Positions 50,374 through 60,185 of a DNA stretch of 64,000 bases are shown here, piece after piece. The DNA comes from DUUS01 sp964416365 (lineage in GTDB: Bacteria > Bacillota_I > Bacilli_A > RF39 > UBA660). The position numbers and the translations under genes were made by a program. Where the stretch lies: contig CAYQDO010000001.1 of assembly GCA_964416365.1 (NCBI GenBank), forward strand, positions 1 to 64,000, written 5' to 3'. Position 1 is the first letter of the stretch; every line of letters starts with the position of its first letter. Below the pieces are notes generated by a model. The model had not been told where the DNA came from. It ran no database searches and saw nothing but the letters and a program-made list of their open reading frames with translations.

Positions 50374-52134
50374 TTAAGTCTCGTTATTAGTTTTTAAATA
50401 TATCGACACATATCCGCATCGATGCTTTTCATAATAACCGGTATTTTCTAATTCAGTCATCAAAGTCATATTATCAAAATTTCTTAAATCTACAACCATA
50501 TAATCAGTTTTATGCTTGGATGGATACATATAAACAGTTTCATATTTACTTAAATATGGTGTTAAATATGTCGTTGCAGTTATTGTCGCATTTTTGGGAA
50601 GTAAATCTAAACATGCCCTAGTTTGATTATGTGGTTCGGGATTCTTAATTTGATAAGTAACAAACTTATAATAATTTAAATTTATGTCTAAATAAAGTGC
50701 CGAAACAAAACTTAACATTAGCAAAATAGTTTTGTTCTTATGATTCATATTAGAAATATTCATAATCATGGCGTAAAATATCAAAGCCACTATTCCATAA
50801 GTATATTGAAAATCAGGATTATATTGATAGACATAACCTGGCATTAAATTAATTACCAGAATCGGTGCTAAAAGTAATAGATTGGAAATTTTCTTGTTCA
50901 TAAATGGAATGAAAAAAACTGGTAATAGCATCCATAATAAAAATTCAAATTTTCTCACACTTAATATTTGCGTAAACATAAAACCAAAGTTTAACATTAA
51001 AGTTTTAATTAGTCCTAAGAAACCAGATGATCCCCCAGAAAAATAATTATTAAAACGATCGGTCATAATTTCTCCACCGTAAAGTTTAATTACACTTGTA
51101 GCAAATAAGAAATACATAGCTCCCACTAAAAAGATAAATAACCCTTTTTTGATAGTCTTTCGATCATAAAATGTTTTATATAAACCAATAAACATTATAT
51201 ATAATGCCGCATCCTCTTTAACCATTAGAGATAAAAACATAAAAATTAGCATCGGTATTTTTTGTTTGGTTTCTAAAAAATACCCGAACCATAACAATAA
51301 AGCTGTTAAAAACTTATTCTCATGAAAATCAAAGAATCCCCCTGCCGTAAGTGATGGATATAATAAATAGATAAATGCTATTAACAAAATATAGACATTA
51401 TTTAATTTCTTTTGTTTTGCTAATAAGTAAATGGGATAAACACCAGAAAAAATAAATGCTGCTTGAATTACCAAAAGATATTCCGGACATCTGAATAGAA
51501 AGTACCCCGGCAACAATAAATAATATATTGGAGAAAAATGCACGGCAAAGTGGGACAAAAGCCCATCTCTTTCTAAAGTAGTTAAAGGTCTTCCCACTTT
51601 AGCCAGATATTCAAACATTTGCGCAAAAATCCCGAAATCATAGGTTGAAGCACCAAATCCTTGATAACGCATAATCGTATGACGAGCTAAAAAATAAGTA
51701 AATATTAGAAAACCTATACTGATTAGAGTTAGCAATAATTTGTCACTAATTTTTATCTTTTGAATAGAAATTACATTATTAAATGCATAAAAGATCACAA
51801 TGGCATTGAAAATAATAATTCCAAGCGTAAAATATAAATTATCATTATAATTGAGCATTAATGTTACAGAAAAGACACAAACACTTAAAACTAATGCCCA
51901 AGCCGATCTTTTTTTTAATTGTTCTTTTTTACCAAAAAAGATAATTCCTAAAAAAAATAACAACCACATTAAAATGAATCCTGCTATATTTACTTCTTCT
52001 CCATAATCTAACCAATAAAACTGATTACTATTGAGTAATATTTGTACTGCGCTAGTCATAAAAAAAGAACTAAATATGGTAGTCAAAAAACTCTCGAGAA
52101 TATATTTTTTATACTGCAAATATATCTTTTTCAT
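50374..52134 (-). CDS. DUF2079 polytopic membrane protein
   Basis: A 586-residue membrane protein with more than ten predicted helices and the DUF2079 pattern YDFGIFAQMFEYLAKVGRPL, then LSHFAVHFSPIYYLLLPGYF. The family resembles GT-C/PMT-type glycosyltransferases (Asp near the start of the first extracellular loop), suggesting a lipid-linked sugar donor and surface-glycan function, but the reaction is unknown. The last ~80 residues are soluble (ACLDLLPKNATITATTYLTP). A gene for a coiled-coil protein and a TasA-like secreted protein lie upstream. Confidence 0.78.
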   Translation of the reverse strand: MKKIYLQYKKYILESFLTTIFSSFFMTSAVQILLNSNQFYWLDYGEEVNIAGFILMWLLFFLGIIFFGKKEQLKKRSAWALVLSVCVFSVTLMLNYNDNLYFTLGIIIFNAIVIFYAFNNVISIQKIKISDKLLLTLISIGFLIFTYFLARHTIMRYQGFGASTYDFGIFAQMFEYLAKVGRPLTTLERDGLLSHFAVHFSPIYYLLLPGYFLFRCPEYLLVIQAAFIFSGVYPIYLLAKQKKLNNVYILLIAFIYLLYPSLTAGGFFDFHENKFLTALLLWFGYFLETKQKIPMLIFMFLSLMVKEDAALYIMFIGLYKTFYDRKTIKKGLFIFLVGAMYFLFATSVIKLYGGEIMTDRFNNYFSGGSSGFLGLIKTLMLNFGFMFTQILSVRKFEFLLWMLLPVFFIPFMNKKISNLLLLAPILVINLMPGYVYQYNPDFQYTYGIVALIFYAMIMNISNMNHKNKTILLMLSFVSALYLDINLNYYKFVTYQIKNPEPHNQTRACLDLLPKNATITATTYLTPYLSKYETVYMYPSKHKTDYMVVDLRNFDNMTLMTELENTGYYEKHRCGYVSIYLKTNNET

Positions 52135-52158
52135 AGCACCACCTTAGTTCTTACTTTT

Positions 52159-52587
52159 TTATTGTGTTTCTAAAAAATCCTTAACGTTTAACTTTGCTTT
52201 ATTAATATCTTCAACTATTTTATCTTCATTAATTGCGTAAGTTTCTTTTAATTCATCAATTAGTATTTCATTGTTCTTAATTAAATTAACTCTCGTATTG
52301 ATTCTTTTAATAAAATCTTCTATTACTTCTCTAATTCTAAAATCAATATCCTTAAGATCATCATCTATATAGACCGGAGCTAAATTTTCTAAAACTCCTA
52401 ATCTTTCTAAATATCTAGGATCAAAATTATTTTCTTCTAAAATACTGTCGATTTTACTACTGATTTTAATAATTTCACTAATAAGTTGATCTAATTCTTT
52501 ACTTAATGTCATAACTCTTACGGTAGCCAAAACTCTCTCTGTTGCTTCTTTCTCTTCAACACTGTCAAATAAAATATCGTTATCCAT
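52159..52587 (-). CDS. Hypothetical helical protein, 142 aa
   Basis: A soluble, acidic coiled-coil-type protein (LSKELDQLISEIIKISSKID, FRIREVIEDFIKRINTRVN) without membrane helix or signal. It lies between the TasA-like gene and the DUF2079 gene. No family recognised; an accessory role in fibre export or the surface pathway is only a guess from position. Confidence 0.5.
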   Translation of the reverse strand: MDNDILFDSVEEKEATERVLATVRVMTLSKELDQLISEIIKISSKIDSILEENNFDPRYLERLGVLENLAPVYIDDDLKDIDFRIREVIEDFIKRINTRVNLIKNNEILIDELKETYAINEDKIVEDINKAKLNVKDFLETQ

Positions 52588-52614
52588 TTTTATCTCTCCC
52601 TTTTTATTCTTTTT

Positions 52615-53172
52615 TTAACTTACGCCGGCTTTTCCATCTACAACTATATTTAAATGAATTTCACTACCCAAGGTATCATTGGGTAAATTATATATATCTG
52701 GATCAGCAACCCATACTTTTAATTCAAAAGCTTTGGACTGACCAGCTGCCAAATTACCTTGAAACACTTCCCCATCCGTAATTTCACTCAAAGTTCTAGG
52801 ACCCGTATTATTAAAATCCACACGAATATAGGCATGATTTAATAACGTTCTATCCGTATAATCCGGATTGTCAGCTACATAAATTGTATAGCTATAAGGA
52901 ACTGTACCAGTATTTTGAATAGCAAAAGTATATTCATTATCAGTTAGCAATTCAGCTTCTACATCACTCATCGGTTCTATATCTTCGATATTAATGCTCG
53001 ATCCGCCTGTGAAAGTAATTTGTAAATCACCCACTGTTAAAACCTGAGCATTTACGTCTGTTTCAATATCCATAAACAAAGCATAGGAAGAACCCAAGAT
53101 TGTAATTACCATAACCATAACAGTTATAGCAGAAATAATAAAACGCTTTCTTAATTGATTCCTTATATACAT
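52615..53172 (-). CDS. TasA/camelysin-like secreted protein
   Basis: A 185-residue protein with a SipW-type N-terminus: MYIRNQLRKRFIISAITVMV then ILGSSYALFMDIETDVNAQ. The positively charged leader, hydrophobic helix and SYALF after it match substrates of the ER-type signal peptidase SipW that form amyloid-like fibres (TasA, CalY). The mature part is a single beta domain (GDLQITFTGGSSINIEDIEP, FAIQNTGTVPYSYTIYVADN) with no Cys. It has the Ig-like NTG-block of the family. With the two large proteins at 11922-15285 it makes three SipW-type substrates in the window; sipW itself is not present here. Confidence 0.8.
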   Translation of the reverse strand: MYIRNQLRKRFIISAITVMVMVITILGSSYALFMDIETDVNAQVLTVGDLQITFTGGSSINIEDIEPMSDVEAELLTDNEYTFAIQNTGTVPYSYTIYVADNPDYTDRTLLNHAYIRVDFNNTGPRTLSEITDGEVFQGNLAAGQSKAFELKVWVADPDIYNLPNDTLGSEIHLNIVVDGKAGVS

Positions 53173-53245
53173 GTTATCCCTTTCTTGCTATTACTATTGT
53201 ACATAATCATTCTATCATCAAAGTAATTTATACGCAATATTTTAT

Positions 53246-53274
53246 TTGCTTTTTGATTTTTTTTTTGATACAAT
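53246..53274 (+). promoter_or_regulatory. Candidate promoter of rpsT
   Basis: TTGCTT (53246-53251), 17-base T-rich spacer, TACAAT (53269-53274), 32 bases before the S20 start codon. Confidence 0.5.
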
Positions 53275-53305
53275 CAGTATTGTAATTTAAGGAAGGAGCG
53301 TAAAA

Positions 53306-53569
53306 ATGCCTAATATTAAAAGTTCTAAAAAGAGCGTTATAACTAGTAGCAAAACTGCGGATAATAATACTGCATTTTTATCTAAAGTAAAAAATTCTAT
53401 TAAAAAAATAGAAAAAGCAGTTAAAAATAAAGATAAAGAAAAAGCAACCGCTGAATTAAAAATTGCTGTTTCTAATATTGATAAATGTGCAAGTAAAGGT
53501 ATTATGAAAGAAAACACTTGTAATCGTCAAAAAACCAGATTAAATAAAATTGTCAAAGAAATGGAATAA
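53306..53569 (+). CDS. rpsT: 30S ribosomal protein S20
   Basis: An 87-residue, Lys-rich helical protein: MPNIKSSKKSVITSSKTADN, a long central helix, then the C-terminal block KGIMKENTCNRQKTRLNKIV, the S20 signature (basic helices with a K...R.KSRL-type end). S20 binds 16S rRNA near the 5' domain. GGAAGGAG precedes the ATG. Divergent from the TasA-like gene. Confidence 0.92.
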   Translation: MPNIKSSKKSVITSSKTADNNTAFLSKVKNSIKKIEKAVKNKDKEKATAELKIAVSNIDKCASKGIMKENTCNRQKTRLNKIVKEME

Positions 53570-53587
53570 TCATTTCTTTTTTTTTGA
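53555..53587 (+). terminator. Rho-independent terminator of rpsT
   Basis: 9-bp stem AAAGAAATG/CATTTCTTT (53555-53563, 53571-53579) with the stop codon in the loop and a run of T residues. Confidence 0.8.
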
Positions 53588-53618
53588 TATTTTGTTATGA
53601 TTATCCTAGGTGAAAATA

Positions 53619-54527
53619 ATGAAAAAAGCTTTAACCATCATCTTTTTTTTAGCAGTCACTATTTTAATGGCTTTTCAAATAGATCCCCTTACGGATAAAA
53701 TAGCTACTCTTCTAAGAAGAGAACCTAAAATAATTGTTTCTAAACCTAACAGTTACTATAAAAAACATAATTATAAATTTGTTCAAGAAACTGGAGATTA
53801 TATTCCTTATGGTAAACAAGATTTATTAAATATATTTTATTCAATATTAAATAGTGGATATGAAACATTTACTTTCTATTGTCCATCAGAATATACAGAA
53901 TGCTTAAAAGATGTCAGTTCATTCAATTCTGAAAGTAATATTCTTACTCATATTAATAATTTTGTAAGTCCTTTTAATAACTTTTCTGACTTAAAAGTAA
54001 TATCTGATGAAACTGGAGAAGTAACAATAAAAATTAATAAATTATACACATCTGAAGAAATTAACGCTATCAATAATAAAATCGAAAAAATTATTGCCGA
54101 AGAACTACAAGGTGAAATGAGTATTGAAGATAAAATCTTAAAAATTCATGATTACGTTATTTCTCACACTAAATACGATGAAGACAGAATTAATGATATT
54201 ATTAAATATAAATCTAATATTGCCTATGGACCATTAATGGAAAACTATGGTATCTGTGGTGGATATGCTGATTCAATGGCACTCTTTTTAAATAAATGGA
54301 ATGTTCCAAACTTTAAAGTCTCATCAAGCACACATGTTTGGAATGCTGTTTATATTAATGAAAAATGGTTGCATTTAGACTTAACTTGGGATGATCCAGT
54401 AAGTGAAGATCGTTCAATTAATAACCTACTCCACAAATTTTATTTAATAGATACTAAAACTTTAGAAGAATATAAAATTACGGATCACGATTTCGATAAA
54501 TTGATTTACCGAGAGCTGGCCAATTAA
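53619..54527 (+). CDS. Membrane-anchored transglutaminase-like protein
   Basis: A 302-residue protein with one N-terminal membrane helix (about 2-20) and a C-terminal transglutaminase/protease core. The Cys-His-Asp triad is visible as YGICGGYADSMA (Cys213), STHVWNAVYI (His239) and KWLHLDLTWDDP (Asp254). Such extracytoplasmic enzymes act as peptidases or cross-linkers of surface proteins. I chose the ATG at 53619 after AGGTGA. The 3' end overlaps the convergent permease gene by 50 bp, within which lies its own terminator. Confidence 0.82.
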   Translation: MKKALTIIFFLAVTILMAFQIDPLTDKIATLLRREPKIIVSKPNSYYKKHNYKFVQETGDYIPYGKQDLLNIFYSILNSGYETFTFYCPSEYTECLKDVSSFNSESNILTHINNFVSPFNNFSDLKVISDETGEVTIKINKLYTSEEINAINNKIEKIIAEELQGEMSIEDKILKIHDYVISHTKYDEDRINDIIKYKSNIAYGPLMENYGICGGYADSMALFLNKWNVPNFKVSSSTHVWNAVYINEKWLHLDLTWDDPVSEDRSINNLLHKFYLIDTKTLEEYKITDHDFDKLIYRELAN

Positions 54528-55494
54528 TAATCTTAAACTCTTTATTATATAAATAAAGAGTTTTTATTATACTAGCAATTGGTGTCGAAATAACCATGCC
54601 AAATATACCGAAAAAATAACCGAAAAATATAAGACTTATCATTATTAATATCGGATTGATTTTAACAGATTTACTCATTATGTATGGATGGATGAAAGAA
54701 CTTTCAATCAGTTGAAAAACAACGATAATAATTAAAATAGCTATCCCTAATTTATAGCTAACATTAAAAGCCACGATTACCGATGGTATTCCCCCAATGT
54801 AAGGACCAACATATGGAATTATATTAGTAATTGATATTAAAACCGCAAATAAGAGAGCATATGGAAGCTTAGCAATCCAAAAACTAATTAGACATAAGAA
54901 AAGCAAAATTATTGTATCTAATAATGTTCCTCTTACAAAAGCTTTTAAATTGATACTTAATCGGTATATGAGTTTAGGAGGAACCCTTTTAGCAAAAAAT
55001 CTACTAACAGATTCATGATTAGTTAAAAAAAAGAAACTAATAAATAAAGAATAAAATATAGTTGCTAAAATATCTTTTAAATTATTAGTATATTTATTTA
55101 ATACTTCTAAAATTTTAGTCCCTATCATACTTAAATCAATCCGATTTAAAATTCTTGGGTCTAAGTTTTCATACATATTAATAATTTGGGGAATTAAAGT
55201 TTTAACTTCATGAATAATAACAGGTATACTTAAGTAACTTACTACACCAATTATTATAGCTAGCAAAGCATAAGTCATAATAGTACTGAGTAAAGTTTTA
55301 AAATATTTATTAAAATAAAGCATAACAGGTTTAACAAGCCAAGCAATAGCATATCCCCAAAAAAGCGGAGATATTAAAGTTAAAATGGTATGACAAAAAT
55401 CTAATACTTTAAATTCTTTAATAATAAAAATAGCGAGTAAAGTATTAGCTAATATTAAAAAAAGATTGATAAGTTTTTTATTCTTAAATTTCAT
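54478..55494 (-). CDS. PerM/AI-2E-family permease
   Basis: A 338-residue polytopic protein (about seven helices) of the AI-2E transporter/PerM family: FFLTNHESVSRFFAKRVPPK, ITNIIPYVGPYIGGIPSVIV, and a C-terminal SFIHPYIMSKSVKINPILIM-type block. Family members include TqsA-like exporters and YtvI, a sporulation permease; substrate undetermined. The last ~17 codons overlap the transglutaminase gene on the other strand, and its codons run across that gene's terminator hairpin, so this end may be real or the true stop may be misjudged. Confidence 0.8.
   Translation of the reverse strand: MKFKNKKLINLFLILANTLLAIFIIKEFKVLDFCHTILTLISPLFWGYAIAWLVKPVMLYFNKYFKTLLSTIMTYALLAIIIGVVSYLSIPVIIHEVKTLIPQIINMYENLDPRILNRIDLSMIGTKILEVLNKYTNNLKDILATIFYSLFISFFFLTNHESVSRFFAKRVPPKLIYRLSINLKAFVRGTLLDTIILLFLCLISFWIAKLPYALLFAVLISITNIIPYVGPYIGGIPSVIVAFNVSYKLGIAILIIIVVFQLIESSFIHPYIMSKSVKINPILIMISLIFFGYFFGIFGMVISTPIASIIKTLYLYNKEFKIINWPALGKSIYRNRDP
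54535..54570 (+). terminator. Terminator of the transglutaminase-like gene, inside the opposite-strand permease gene
   Basis: Stem AAACTCTTTATT/AATAAAGAGTTT (54535-54546, 54552-54563) and a T-rich tail. The minus-strand permease gene reads through it. Confidence 0.7.
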
Positions 55495-55533
55495 ATTATA
55501 TTTTTGCCAAAAAAAAGAAGTTTATACAACTCC

Positions 55534-55686
55534 TTATTTTAAGGTACTTTGCATTTGACCTAAAGTATCATTGATTTTCTTTTTCACTTGATACTTATTT
55601 TTATTTAATGACTCCATACCCATATAAGCGCCTGCTCCACAAGCAGCTCCCAAAGCAAATAACATAACATTTGAAAACGCTTTCAT
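55534..55686 (-). CDS. Small membrane-anchored protein (50 aa)
   Basis: A 50-residue ORF, MKAFSNVMLFALGAACGAGA, then YMGMESLNKNKYQVKKKIND and TLGQMQSTLK. The Gly/Ala-rich helix followed by a basic, coiled tail resembles YtxH-type general-stress proteins in miniature. The ATG is preceded by AGGAG. Upstream in the same direction is recD2; downstream is the permease. Assignment to YtxH is weak. Confidence 0.6.
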   Translation of the reverse strand: MKAFSNVMLFALGAACGAGAYMGMESLNKNKYQVKKKINDTLGQMQSTLK

Positions 55687-55709
55687 ATATTCAACTCCTT
55701 AATTATATT

Positions 55710-57887
55710 TTAACCAGGAATATTTAAATTATACAAAATTCTTTGTTTTAAAGATGTCTTTCTTATTTCACTATAATTATTAGCAACAGCTTTTTCTAAA
55801 GCTTTTATACTACCAATTAATACCAGACTTTTCTTAGCCCTAGAAACACCAGTATATAACAGTTTATTATAAAGCATGCGATTATAATTAAATGTAATTG
55901 GCATAATTACATGATCAAATTCACTACCTTGACTTTTATGTATACTAATAGCATAAGCGTGGGTTATAGTACTCAAATCTTCCTTTTTATAAGAAACTAA
56001 ATTATCATCATAACGAATTATTATTTCTTTATTATCTAAATCGATTTCTTTAATATATCCGATATCACCATTGTATATATTATCATCAATATTATTGACT
56101 AAATTTAAAACTTTATCCCCTTCTCTATAGCTAATACCAAAATAAGATAATTCCGCTTTATTTTTCTTTGATGGATTAAAAACATTCTGCAAAAGGGCAT
56201 TTAAATTATCTATACCATTTTCTCCCTTATACATTGGCGCAAGAACTTGAAGTTTAGTGGCATCAATCTTTTTTTTCTGGCATTTATCTAATATCTGTTT
56301 GATTACATTTTTTATGTCACCACTAACTGTTTCAATAAAATTATAATCATCCTTTTTTGATAAAAGATCAGAAGTTAAATTTACTTCTTTGATTTCTTTA
56401 GCTAAAATCGGAATAAATGAGTTCTCACTTTGGCGATAAATAAATTCAAGTCTTGTATGAGTAATAGCATCACTGTTAATCATATCATGTAAAACTAAAC
56501 CTGGTCCAACACTGGGAAGTTGATACTCATCACCCACAAATACAATTTGCGTATTATGCAAATCTAAACCTTTAAAAAGTGATGATAACAAATGATTATC
56601 AATCATTGATGTTTCATCAATTATAATTAATTTATAATATAATTTATTAAATTCATTTACTCCGAAAATATTACGTTCTTGGTCCCATTTTAAAAAACGA
56701 TGAATCGTACTAGCCGGCATTGCCGTAGTTTCCGCCATTCTCTTAGCTGCTCTTCCCGTTGGGGCAAGTAATAAAATATCATTTGGTAAATCTTTAAAAG
56801 AAATATTATTTAATGCTGCGTAAATATTAATAATGCCATTAATAATTGTGGTCTTTCCGGTCCCAGGACCTCCCGTAATAATCGAAATATTATTAGTTAA
56901 TGCCCTTCTAATAGCTGTAATTTGTTCATCATTATATTTAATAATATACTTAGTGGAAATCATTTTTAAATGTTTATCAAAATCTACAATTTTTTTTGGT
57001 TTACTATTTATTAAACTACCTAAAGAAGTAGCATTATTAATTTCATCTAAATAGTCTTCGATTAAATAATAATCGTTATTAACAATTATTATTTTTTTAT
57101 TCAAATACAGTTTCTCTAATGTTTCATCAATTAATGTATATATTTTATAGTTTTTGGCTAAATATTCCACTATTTCAATTTTATCTAAATAAATATCGCC
57201 ACTATTAAAAGTTGAATTTTTCATAGCCTGAATAGTGCACGCTTCTATTCTTCTTTCATCTTCATAATTTTGATCTGTAAGAAATATTTGATCTAATTTC
57301 TTAAAATCGATTAAGTCTGATAAAAGATAAATATTTTCTTCGATAACATCTTTAATGCCCGTATCATAAATATTTAATAATTTCATTGCTTCTTTTATTG
57401 TAAAACCTAAGCTTTGCAAATATTTGATATTCTCATTAGCATTATAATACTTAAGTATTGATTCATATATTATACAAGCTCTTTTTTCGGTCATCTTTGG
57501 TACTAAAAGTAAGTTTTGTTTATTTTCTTTTATTTTACTTAATGCTTCATTTCCAAAAAGTTCAATTATTTTTCCAGCAGTTTTTTCTCCACAGCCTTTA
57601 ACAAAACTACTAGTTAAAAACTCCATAATAGCATCTTTTTCTTCAGGAGTTACGATTTCATAATGACTGACTTGAAACTGATAACCGTAGCGATTGTGAA
57701 AAATATATTCTCCTTCAAAACAATAAGTAATATCTTTAGAAAGTTCAGAAAAATATCCCGTAAAGGTTATCGTCTTGTTAGTTTCAATCTCTTCATGATT
57801 AGTCTCTTGAACACGAAAAAGACCGACTTTATAGCCAGTTTCTGATTCGTAAATTAATGATTTAAATTTGCCTTTTATGTAATTCAT
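55710..57887 (-). CDS. recD2: RecD2-type DNA helicase
   Basis: A 725-residue helicase. The N-terminal OB/HhH-type region (YIKGKFKSLIYESETGYKVG; VKGCGEKTAGKIIELFG) is followed by RecA-like domains: Walker A ITGGPGTGKTTII, Walker B DETSMID, GDEYQLPSVGPGLVLHDMIN and motif VI-like AYAISIHKSQGSEFD. It moves 5'->3' on single-stranded DNA and, unlike RecD of RecBCD, acts alone; no recB or recC is nearby. I chose the ATG at 57887, where family homology begins; an in-frame ATG six codons upstream has no better ribosome-binding site. Confidence 0.95.
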   Translation of the reverse strand: MNYIKGKFKSLIYESETGYKVGLFRVQETNHEEIETNKTITFTGYFSELSKDITYCFEGEYIFHNRYGYQFQVSHYEIVTPEEKDAIMEFLTSSFVKGCGEKTAGKIIELFGNEALSKIKENKQNLLLVPKMTEKRACIIYESILKYYNANENIKYLQSLGFTIKEAMKLLNIYDTGIKDVIEENIYLLSDLIDFKKLDQIFLTDQNYEDERRIEACTIQAMKNSTFNSGDIYLDKIEIVEYLAKNYKIYTLIDETLEKLYLNKKIIIVNNDYYLIEDYLDEINNATSLGSLINSKPKKIVDFDKHLKMISTKYIIKYNDEQITAIRRALTNNISIITGGPGTGKTTIINGIINIYAALNNISFKDLPNDILLLAPTGRAAKRMAETTAMPASTIHRFLKWDQERNIFGVNEFNKLYYKLIIIDETSMIDNHLLSSLFKGLDLHNTQIVFVGDEYQLPSVGPGLVLHDMINSDAITHTRLEFIYRQSENSFIPILAKEIKEVNLTSDLLSKKDDYNFIETVSGDIKNVIKQILDKCQKKKIDATKLQVLAPMYKGENGIDNLNALLQNVFNPSKKNKAELSYFGISYREGDKVLNLVNNIDDNIYNGDIGYIKEIDLDNKEIIIRYDDNLVSYKKEDLSTITHAYAISIHKSQGSEFDHVIMPITFNYNRMLYNKLLYTGVSRAKKSLVLIGSIKALEKAVANNYSEIRKTSLKQRILYNLNIPG

Positions 57888-57923
57888 AAATTGATTGTAC
57901 CACATTATTTTAGGTTATTAAAA

Positions 57924-58874
57924 TTATTTATTTAAAGTTTGATCTTTAGAAACAGCAATTATCGGTGGTTCTAAGATATAATCTTTTCCATATTTTTTCC
58001 CAGTATGTCTTTCCGCTATTTCAATGGCTTCATTGTAATAACCATTAATTTTAGCTTCCATATTTTTAATATCTTGATCACTATAAAAACCATACTGATC
58101 ACTAGTCATTATCTTTAAGTCTTCAATAGCTCCAGCTGCTTTCATTAATAATGGTTTTTCATTGCCAAAATCAATATCACTAGGAGCTCCTTCTCCTAAA
58201 TATCCTACAACATATTTTTTATCACGCCAGTATGAGATATTTTGCGGATTAATTTCTGAAGCTGGTATATCAAAAGTTTGACTGACAAAATAATCCATAG
58301 CATCCCATTCATTTACTTCACCATAAGATGCTGTATAACCAAATCGTTCAAGGGCAGATTCTGGTACATCTATTTTTATTACTTGTCCTTCAAAAATAAT
58401 ACTTGCATTTTCAATGCCATTATTACTACATATTCTATTTATTTCCTTTTGAATATTGGAATCAGTATATGATCTAACAATTCCTTCTAAAGTATCACCA
58501 AATTTAATTTTATATTGAATAGTAGCTCTTTCTTCTGGTTTTTCTTCTTGATTCATCACATTTTCGATAGCTATCTGATCATTTTCTAAAGCTTCAAAAT
58601 GGCCTTTACAACCGGTAAAAGAAGTTGCCATTAAGATGACAAATGACCCGGCAATTATTCTACGGTATAAATCAGGATTTTTTTTAAGATATAAAACAAC
58701 ATTTTCTGGTATATTTTCTAATTTATTTTTAATAATTTCCCAGTTTTGAAGAATCGATTTTTTTAAACCTTTAGGTATAGCTTTTTCAATATTCTTTACA
58801 TATCCCGTGACCATTCCACTAACTGGTTCTTCTTCAATTGATCCTTTATAATTGAATTCTTCTATTGCTCTCAT
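57924..58874 (-). CDS. LysM-domain protein with internal membrane anchor
   Basis: A 316-residue protein. Residues 1-70 are a charged cytoplasmic-type region, then a hydrophobic helix ending near residue 90 in SFTGCKGHFEALEND. A LysM-type domain follows (about 118-168: YKIKFGDTLEGIVRSYTDSN ... EGQVIKIDVP), then a helical C-terminal domain. LysM binds N-acetylglucosamine in the cell wall. The Cys after the helix looks like a lipobox but is too internal for a normal signal, so the N-terminus is probably cytoplasmic. Function unknown. Confidence 0.75.
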   Translation of the reverse strand: MRAIEEFNYKGSIEEEPVSGMVTGYVKNIEKAIPKGLKKSILQNWEIIKNKLENIPENVVLYLKKNPDLYRRIIAGSFVILMATSFTGCKGHFEALENDQIAIENVMNQEEKPEERATIQYKIKFGDTLEGIVRSYTDSNIQKEINRICSNNGIENASIIFEGQVIKIDVPESALERFGYTASYGEVNEWDAMDYFVSQTFDIPASEINPQNISYWRDKKYVVGYLGEGAPSDIDFGNEKPLLMKAAGAIEDLKIMTSDQYGFYSDQDIKNMEAKINGYYNEAIEIAERHTGKKYGKDYILEPPIIAVSKDQTLNK

Positions 58875-58899
58875 TTTCTCTCTCCTATTATTAAATTAA

Positions 58900-60171
58900 T
58901 TATACAGCCTTAACATGATCTTTGTCAATTTTTGTAATAAGAGAATCATAAAATTCATTGTTATTTAATCTTTTATTAATCATTATCTTAATATAATTTG
59001 AAGTATGCCCTACCGAGTGATTATCATTTACTTCTTCAATTAAAACACTTAATTTTTGATCTAAGAACTTCTTATAGTAATTTTGTTCTAGTTCATTAGA
59101 AATAGCAATAAGTCTTTTACTTCTTTCTTTTTTAATTTTACTTGATACGATATCTTGAAAAGTTGCTGCTACAGTGCCATCTCTTTTAGAATATGGAAAA
59201 ACATGGATTTTCCCAAAACCAATCTCAGTAGATGTTCTAATAGTATTTTCAAAATCCTCTTCAGTTTCAGTTGGAAAACCAACTATAATATCAGTTGTAA
59301 TATTGATATTAGGTCTAATTAAGCGAATTACCTTGATTTTATTTTTAAAATATTCCACATCATACTTACGGTTCATCTTTTTTAATACAGGATCACTACC
59401 ACTTTGTATTGGAATATGCAAATGATCACAAATTTTAGGATTGATTTTTAGTTCATTTAAAAATTCTTCAGTTAGTTCCGTAATTTCAATACTGCTTATT
59501 CTAATTCTTTCTAAATTTTTAATATTACTTATTCTTTTTATTAAAGTCACTAGATTATAAGTAGTTCCTGATCCATAACTTCCAGTATGAATACCAGTTA
59601 ATACGATTTCTTTATAACCATTGTTAGTTAAGTCTTCGATTTCTTTAACCGCTATATCAAGATCTTTATTACGAATCCTGCCTCTAACGTAAGGAATAAT
59701 ACAATAAGAGCAAAAATTATTACATCCATCTTGAATTTTAACGAAGGCTCTCGTTCTTCCCATAAAATTATGAATACGCATATCTTCAAAATCAACCTCA
59801 TTTAAATCATAAAATCTGGTTATCGTGTTTTTAGAAATAAGAAATTCATTTAATAATTCTAAAATCTTACTCTTATCTTTATTACCAATTAAAATATCAA
59901 TACCTAAATCCTTTATTTCAGCTTGATGAAGTTGAGACATACAACCGGTCACTATTACTGTGCAGTTCGGATTTAATCTCCTTGCTTGTCTAATTATTTT
60001 ACGACTTTTACTATCACTTTGATTAGTAACACTGCAAGTATTTATAATGACTATATCAGGATAATTATGAATTTCCACCGTTTCATAGCCTTTTTCTGTA
60101 AAAAGACTTTTCATAAATTCACTTTCATAAGTATTAACTTTACATCCCAATGTTTCTATACAAAATTTCAT
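58900..60171 (-). CDS. mtaB: tRNA t6A37 methylthiotransferase MtaB
   Basis: A 423-residue radical-SAM enzyme that converts t6A to ms2t6A at position 37 of ANN-decoding tRNAs. The N-terminal domain holds three cluster Cys (Cys10 in LGCKVN, one in INTCSVTN, one in VTGCMSQ). The radical-SAM motif CNNFCSYC is in the middle, followed by YVRGRIRN. A TRAM-type C-terminus (SVLIEEVNDNHSVGHTSNYI) is present. Features favour MtaB (YqeV) over MiaB or RimO. It lies upstream of the LysM gene in the same direction. Confidence 0.94.
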   Translation of the reverse strand: MKFCIETLGCKVNTYESEFMKSLFTEKGYETVEIHNYPDIVIINTCSVTNQSDSKSRKIIRQARRLNPNCTVIVTGCMSQLHQAEIKDLGIDILIGNKDKSKILELLNEFLISKNTITRFYDLNEVDFEDMRIHNFMGRTRAFVKIQDGCNNFCSYCIIPYVRGRIRNKDLDIAVKEIEDLTNNGYKEIVLTGIHTGSYGSGTTYNLVTLIKRISNIKNLERIRISSIEITELTEEFLNELKINPKICDHLHIPIQSGSDPVLKKMNRKYDVEYFKNKIKVIRLIRPNINITTDIIVGFPTETEEDFENTIRTSTEIGFGKIHVFPYSKRDGTVAATFQDIVSSKIKKERSKRLIAISNELEQNYYKKFLDQKLSVLIEEVNDNHSVGHTSNYIKIMINKRLNNNEFYDSLITKIDKDHVKAV

Positions 60172-60185
60172 ATTTTTACTCCTTA

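Noticed and set aside
53287..53517. Hydrophobic minus-strand frame opposite rpsT
   Set aside because: It is the complement of the Lys-rich S20 gene, which creates Phe/Leu-rich shadow frames; no start signal.
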